Assembly: GCF_025961205.1 (NCBI RefSeq)
Contig: NZ_JAOQNH010000001.1
Coordinates: 248,001 to 312,000, forward strand
Reading direction: 5' to 3'
Origin: Azospirillum fermentarium
Lineage (GTDB): Bacteria > Pseudomonadota > Alphaproteobacteria > Azospirillales > Azospirillaceae
Length of the DNA stretch: 64,000 bases
Shown in pieces: positions 58,430-64,000 of the stretch (position 1 is the first letter of the stretch; every line of letters starts with the position of its first letter). The position numbers were made by a program, and so were the translations under genes. Under the pieces are notes generated by a model. It was not told the origin of the DNA, made no database searches, and was given only the letters and a program-made list of their open reading frames with translations.

Positions 58430-59598
58430 GCGGCACGCGCGGGGTGAAAACGGGACAGGGCGAAGGGGGTGGCCACGGCCGGCATCTCCCCCTCCAGGAT
58501 CAGGGCGGCGATGGCCTGTGCCGTGATGGGGGTCAGCAGGATGCCGTTGCGGTGGTGACCGGTGGCATAGACCAGCCCGTCCAGCGGACCCGTGCCGAGG
58601 ATCGGCGCGTCGTCCCGCGCGGTGGGGCGGAAGCCCACCCACGTCTCCTCCAGCGGCAGGTCGGCGATGCCGGGCAGCGCCCGCCACGCCCCCTCCAGCA
58701 GGGCCATCACCCCGCCGGCGGTCAGGCGTTCGTCAAACCCCGCCTCTTCCGTCGTGGCGCCGATGATCAGGCGCCCGTCGCGGCGGGGAATGAGGTAGGT
58801 GCCGGGGGTCCACACCACATGGGACAGGAGCGGGGCGGCGGCGCTCATGCGCACCGCCGCCATCTGCCCCTTGACCGGACGCACCGGGGGGCGGCCGGCG
58901 TCCGTCAAGCCCGGAAGATCCCGCGACCACGCCCCCGCGGCCAGGACCACCACATCGGCCGTTACGGCGGTATCCCCCACCGTTACGCCTGTAACACGCC
59001 CGTCCGTGTGGTTCAGACGGGCGACCGGCACGCCCGCCGACACCATGACCCCGGCGTTCACGCAGGCGCTGTGCAGGCCCGCCACCAACCGGCGGCTGTC
59101 AACCTGATGGTCTTCGTGACAAAAGATAGCACCGCCGATGCCGGGAGCAAGGAAAGGTTCACGATGCCGCACCTCGCTCCCCGGCAGCCATTCCACCGGC
59201 AGCCCCAGCCCCTTCTGAAAATCATAGAGGAACCGCACCCGCCCCAGATCGTCGGCGGTGCGGGCGATGACCATGGTGCCCTCGGTCCGCAGTTCCGGGT
59301 CGATGCCACCGGCGGCGTGCAGGTCGGCGGCAAAGCCGGGCCACAGCGCCTGACTGGCGCGGGCCAGGGGAACCAGCGCCTCCTCCCCCGGTTCGGATTC
59401 GACGCAGGCCGCCAGCATCCCGCCCGCGGCGTTGCTGGCCCCGCCGCCGACGGGGCCACGGTCGAACACCGACACCCGGCAGCCGGCCCGCGCCAGCGTC
59501 CAGGCGATGGACAGGCCGATCACCCCGGCGCCGACGACGGCGACGGACGGGTGGGAGGAAACGGAGAACGGACGGATGGCGGACGTGGGTGCGTCCAT
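58426..59598 (-). CDS. thiO: glycine oxidase ThiO
   Basis: FAD-dependent oxidase of 390 residues that turns glycine into the imine used by ThiG. The N-terminal dinucleotide site VAVVGAGVIGLSIAWTLARAG, RGPVGGGASNAAGGMLA, and the C-terminal GLVYATGHHRNGILLTPITAQ are typical. The ATG at 59598 (MDAPTSAIRPF) lies just downstream of the TPP riboswitch; longer readings would run through the RNA element. The aerobic glycine-oxidase route (not ThiH) fits an aerobic alphaproteobacterium. Confidence 0.95.
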
Positions 59599-59606
59599 TG
59601 CGGTGG

Positions 59607-59690
59607 CTCCCTTCGCTGGCATTATCCAGACAGGTTCGATGGGTATGATCTCAGCCGCACGGACGGAACCGGGCGGCACCCCAGCCTATG
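59607..59690 (-). promoter_or_regulatory. TPP riboswitch (THI element)
   Basis: Read on the minus strand, the conserved pieces come in order: GGGGTGC, GGCTGAGATCATACCC, GAACCTG, then CTGGATAATGCCAGCGAAGG with the final GGA. These are the two sensor arms and P1-closing sequence of a thiamine-pyrophosphate riboswitch. It ends 9 bases before the thiO start, so it probably hides the ribosome site when TPP is bound. It should repress thiO-thiS-thiG at high TPP. Confidence 0.95.
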
Positions 59691-59879
59691 GTCGGGCCGG
59701 ATGGTGAACCCGCGTCCGCACCTTTGCAAGAAAAATCCTCAACCTTCCATGGCGCTGCATTACCGCAGCCCATCCCGCAAAGGCGTGATGCCCCCGCCGT
59801 GCTGGCCCGGTGCGGGCGCGGCTGGTATGGTGCCCGCCGCCCCGTTTCCCCCTTGTCTTCTTCCCCGGAAAGCCCACCC

Positions 59880-60359
59880 ATGATCCCCTGCCCCTGCGGC
59901 TCCGGCCTTGACCTTGCGGGCTGCTGCGGCCCGTTCATCGCCGGCACCGCCGACGCCCCCACCGCCGAGGCGGTGATGCGCGCCCGCTACACCGCCTTCA
60001 CCCAGGGCAACCTGGATTACGTGGAGTGCACCCACGCCCCCGAGATCGCCGCCGAGTTCAACCGCCCCGAGGCCGAGCGCGCCGCCGCCGAGGTGGAGTG
60101 GGACAGCGTGGAGATCACCGGCGGGGCGGAAGCCGGCGACGGCACGGCCACCGTGGATTTCACCCTGCGGTTCCGTCGGAACGGCGAGGACATGGTGCAG
60201 CGGGAACGCGCCCATTTCCGCCACGACGGGGGCCGCTGGCTGTACGTGCGCGGCGACCTGAACCCCAAGGCGCCGCCGCGCCAGGTGGTGAAGGTGGGCC
60301 GCAACGATCCCTGCCCCTGCGGGTCGGGGAAGAAGCACAAGAAGTGCTGCGGCGCCTGA
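59880..60359 (+). CDS. YchJ family protein with two SEC-C motifs
   Basis: A 159-residue protein with a zinc-binding SEC-C motif at each end: [14 protein letters not shown] at residues about 4-17 and [14 protein letters not shown] at the C-terminus. Between them is the YchJ NTF2-like domain ([25 protein letters not shown] in pieces, FHLRF-type strands [20 protein letters not shown]). The function of YchJ is unknown. The ATG at 59880 opens the SEC-C motif; the frame is open upstream into the thi leader. The cysteine-rich YkgJ-like gene follows 16 bases after it, and the two may be an operon. Confidence 0.92.
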   Translation: MIPCPCGSGLDLAGCCGPFIAGTADAPTAEAVMRARYTAFTQGNLDYVECTHAPEIAAEFNRPEAERAAAEVEWDSVEITGGAEAGDGTATVDFTLRFRRNGEDMVQRERAHFRHDGGRWLYVRGDLNPKAPPRQVVKVGRNDPCPCGSGKKHKKCCGA

Positions 60360-60375
60360 CCCGGTATCCGGCACC

Positions 60376-61140
60376 ATGGCGATGGAGCACCGTTTCCACT
60401 GCACCGCCTGCGGCAAATGCTGCCACGGCTGGCTGCCCCTGACGGTGGACGAGGCCGTCGCCCACGCCGGTGATTTTCCCCTGGCGATGATCTGGGCGCC
60501 GGTGCGCAAGGGGGCCAGGTCCTTCGCGCTCGCCGCGCGCCTGGGCGCCACCGTGCGCCTGGACCGGCGGCAGGAGGTGGCGGTGCTGCTGATGCCCACC
60601 GTCTACATCCCGCCGGACATGCCGTGCCCGTTGCTGTCCGCCGACGGGCTGTTGTGCTCGGTCCACGATGCCAAGCCGCTGCGCTGCCGCACCATGCCCT
60701 TCTACCCCTATCAGGAGGAGGGGGAGCAGCGCCCGTACCTGACCCCGCGGGCGGGCTGGGCCTGCGACACGTCGGACGCGGCCCCGGTGGTGTACCGGGA
60801 CAAGACGATCGTGGAGAAGGGTGATTTCACCCGCGAGCGTGCCGCCCTGGTGCAGCAGGCCCCGGCCCTGCGCGCCTATGCCGACATGATGGTGAAGGCC
60901 AGCCCGTCGCTGGTGGCGCTGCTGGCGAAGGCATCGCTGAACCCCATGGGCGGCAAGGTGCCGGTCAGCTTTTCGTCGTTCCTCAGCCTGTCGCGCACCA
61001 TCGACACCCGCGCCTTCGCGGAACGGCAGATCCCGGTGCTGACGGATCACGCCGCCCGCACCGAAGGCAAACCGGAATGGGCCGAGTACCACGCTCATTA
61101 CACACGCTTCGCCGCCGAGATGGAACGGTTCCGGCGGTAG
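60376..61140 (+). CDS. YkgJ family cysteine-cluster protein
   Basis: A 254-residue protein of the YkgJ/Fe-S-cluster-like (CxxCxxCC) family. The N-terminal FHCTACGKCCHGWLPLT and the later CPLLSADGLLCSVHDAKPLRCRTMPFYPY give the conserved eight-cysteine pattern expected to bind zinc or an Fe-S cluster. The C-terminal half is helical and less conserved. ATG codons at 60376 and 60382 are both possible. Function is unknown. It follows the YchJ-like gene at once and converges on a small secreted-protein gene. Confidence 0.9.
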   Translation: MAMEHRFHCTACGKCCHGWLPLTVDEAVAHAGDFPLAMIWAPVRKGARSFALAARLGATVRLDRRQEVAVLLMPTVYIPPDMPCPLLSADGLLCSVHDAKPLRCRTMPFYPYQEEGEQRPYLTPRAGWACDTSDAAPVVYRDKTIVEKGDFTRERAALVQQAPALRAYADMMVKASPSLVALLAKASLNPMGGKVPVSFSSFLSLSRTIDTRAFAERQIPVLTDHAARTEGKPEWAEYHAHYTRFAAEMERFRR

Positions 61141-61150
61141 ACGCAAAAAA

Positions 61151-61184
61151 GGGCGGGGGGCGCCCGTCACGGCGCCCCCCGCCC
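61151..61184 (-). terminator. strong terminator between convergent genes
   Basis: Perfect 14-base arms (GGGCGGGGGGCGCC) around a 6-base loop. Six A residues precede it on the plus strand, so on the minus strand it is followed by TTTTTT. It ends the small secreted-protein gene and may stop the YkgJ-like transcript too. Confidence 0.88.
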
Positions 61185-61198
61185 CTTCATCCTGCGGA

Positions 61199-61498
61199 TT
61201 ACATGCAGGTGGCCTGGGCGGTCATCAGGATCTCGATGCCCTTGGCGTGCTTCTGGGTGGCGGCGGCGGCCTCTTCGGCCTTGCCGGCGGCCATGGCGCC
61301 GTTCACGGCCTTCATCGCGTCGATGGCGGCGGTGCGGTCGGCGCCGCTCAGCTTGGTGGACGCGCACTGGCACGACTTGACGGTCGGCTCCGACTTGTCG
61401 GTGGCGGTGCACAGCGCTTCGAAATCATCGGCAAAGGCCAGGGCCGGAACCGCCGCAACGGCGAAAGCAGCGACAAAAGCAATCTTCAGGGAGCGCAT
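61199..61498 (-). CDS. small secreted protein of unknown function
   Basis: A 99-residue precursor with a clear signal peptide (MRSLKIAFVAAFAVAAVPALAFA, cleavage before DD). The mature part has four Cys (ALCTAT, SCQCAS, ATCM), the last near the C-terminus, and is mostly helical and Ala/Lys-rich. I do not recognise a family. The ATG at 61498 follows a GGAG site; a Met four codons earlier lacks one. The gene is single, with its own terminator and an AT-rich upstream region. Confidence 0.75.
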   Translation of the reverse strand: MRSLKIAFVAAFAVAAVPALAFADDFEALCTATDKSEPTVKSCQCASTKLSGADRTAAIDAMKAVNGAMAAGKAEEAAAATQKHAKGIEILMTAQATCM

Positions 61499-61510
61499 GG
61501 ATATCTCCAT

Positions 61511-62044
61511 TAATTTTGTGTGGACACCTTGTGCGCCTTGAAATCAAACCGCCTCAATTCAAATTTTTGATATTATTGTTTTCAAGAACAATATTCTCAT
61601 AAAAAAATGTGGATTGTTTGTCCGCAACCGAGAGCGGGGTACCAACCACAGGGTACCGCAGCTTCATTCCCGATGATTTCAGTAGGATAGAAGCCCTTCT
61701 TTTGGAAAATTTGCCATTATAGATTTTCCCACCACGCTTTGTGGACAATCGGCCGCCCTCTTTCCCCGAGCATGGAGACGAAACGGATGCGGCGATTCGG
61801 AAAAACCCTCCGTATGGTGCCGCATGGGATCTGGATAATGAGGGTTATGGCAAAATCCCTCATTATGATCCCCGCATCGGGTTCCAAAGTGAGGGTTTTC
61901 ATGAACCGCAACAGCCTTTGCCCAGCGGTTCGGACGCGGCTGCCCCGCCTTCCGATGGAAATCCTGAGTACGGACGGGCGGAAGCCGTGGGTGTTCGGCA
62001 GCGGCCCCGACATTCCCGAAGCCTGAAACCAGGGCGCCTGAAAC
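61511..62044. other. AT-rich stretch without a confident gene
   Basis: This 530-base gap between the small secreted-protein gene and groEL is far richer in A and T than the rest, above all at 61545-61620, which contains a TATTGTT/AACAATA hairpin. Several overlapping open frames exist. The best by composition runs from a GTG at 61741 to 62115 on the plus strand (hydrophilic, rich in Asp, Gly, Pro and Tyr), but it has no ribosome site. Its end runs through the groEL terminator into the groEL stop. A minus frame at 61554-61748 begins with TTG. I accept none of them. Confidence 0.4.
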
Positions 62045-62072
62045 GAAAAAGCGCCCCCCGTGCGGGAGGCGC
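62045..62072 (-). terminator. terminator after groEL
   Basis: On the minus strand AGCGCCTCCC pairs with GGGGGGCGCT (one G-T pair) around GCAC and runs into TTTTTC. It lies about 40 bases after the groEL stop codon. Confidence 0.85.
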
Positions 62073-62111
62073 TCTTCGTTCTTCCGGTTGGCCGGGAGAC
62101 AGAGGCTTTGA

Positions 62112-63803
<1,692 letters not shown>

Positions 63804-63827
63804 TCAGCAGGCAACAGAGAGCTTAAA

Positions 63828-64000
63828 TCAGCCCTCGATGATGCCCATGATGTCCGATTCCTTCATGATGAGGAAATCTTCGCCGTCGATCTTCACTTCG
63901 GTGCCGGACCACTTGCCGAACAGAACGCGGTCACCGGCCTTCACGTCCAGAGCGACGACCTTGCCCGCTTCGTCGCGCGCGCCCGGACCCACCGCGATGA
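63828..64000 (-). CDS. groES: 10 kDa co-chaperonin GroES, 5' end outside the window
   Basis: The last 57 codons of GroES are visible: [40 protein letters not shown] and the C-terminal [14 protein letters not shown]. GroES caps the GroEL chamber. About 40 N-terminal residues, including the mobile loop, lie beyond the window edge, together with the promoter and any CIRCE or sigma32 site. Confidence 0.97.
   Translation of the reverse strand, partial: IAVGPGARDEAGKVVALDVKAGDRVLFGKWSGTEVKIDGEDFLIMKESDIMGIIEG

Overview
The window is about 64 kb of GC-rich chromosome from an alphaproteobacterium, most likely a member of the Azospirillaceae/Rhodospirillales. The basis is the high GC with strong third-position bias, the atpHAGDC (F1-only) ATP synthase operon typical of this group, a Tlp1-like chemoreceptor with a C-terminal PilZ domain as known from Azospirillum, and the overall gene content. 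The genus is an inference. I see no insertion sequence, prophage, CRISPR array, rRNA or tRNA.

Layout. 1-2.7 kb: end of trehalose-phosphate synthase, glucokinase, ribosomal protein L33. 2.8-5.6 kb: a membrane CHASE-PAS-GGDEF-EAL c-di-GMP enzyme. 5.8-13.0 kb: a complete respiratory formate dehydrogenase locus (DUF3305, DUF3306, TorD-like chaperone, small TAT protein, alpha, beta, a 61-residue lipoprotein, gamma) with a run of five hairpins between alpha and beta. 13.2-24.9 kb: an iron/siderophore block with a MacAB-type exporter and outer-membrane factor, its own ExbB-ExbD-TonB energiser, a siderophore receptor, a PiuC/YbiX hydroxylase and a PepSY membrane protein. Fur-box-like sites lie before three of its units. 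25.0-29.1 kb: a small membrane protein and the nadA-nadB-nadC NAD synthesis operon behind paired palindromic operators.

29.3-34.7 kb holds the most unusual system: a secreted beta-helix protein with a haemagglutinin-type N-terminus, a TPR-CHAT caspase-like protease with its own signal peptide and intact His/Cys dyad, and a DUF928 protein. 35-42.5 kb: a lipase-like protein, then gpmI-envC-ctpA-YibQ-like-rppH. 42.6-48.6 kb: a ferritin-like protein and atpHAGDC. 49-60 kb: a small hypothetical, the PilZ chemoreceptor, a small hydrophilic protein, priA, a transaldolase/FSA-family enzyme, DUF484, MarC, a secreted hypothetical, a thioesterase and thiO-thiS-thiG under a TPP riboswitch. 60-64 kb: two cysteine/SEC-C proteins, a small secreted protein, an AT-rich stretch and groES-groEL, with groES cut by the window edge.

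How the parts fit: the iron block reads as one functional set (export across both membranes, energised import, intracellular handling), and the formate block as a full periplasmic formate:quinone oxidoreductase with its maturation factors. GC-rich hairpin repeats of two or three families are scattered between genes, and one appears to have become part of the nadB coding end.
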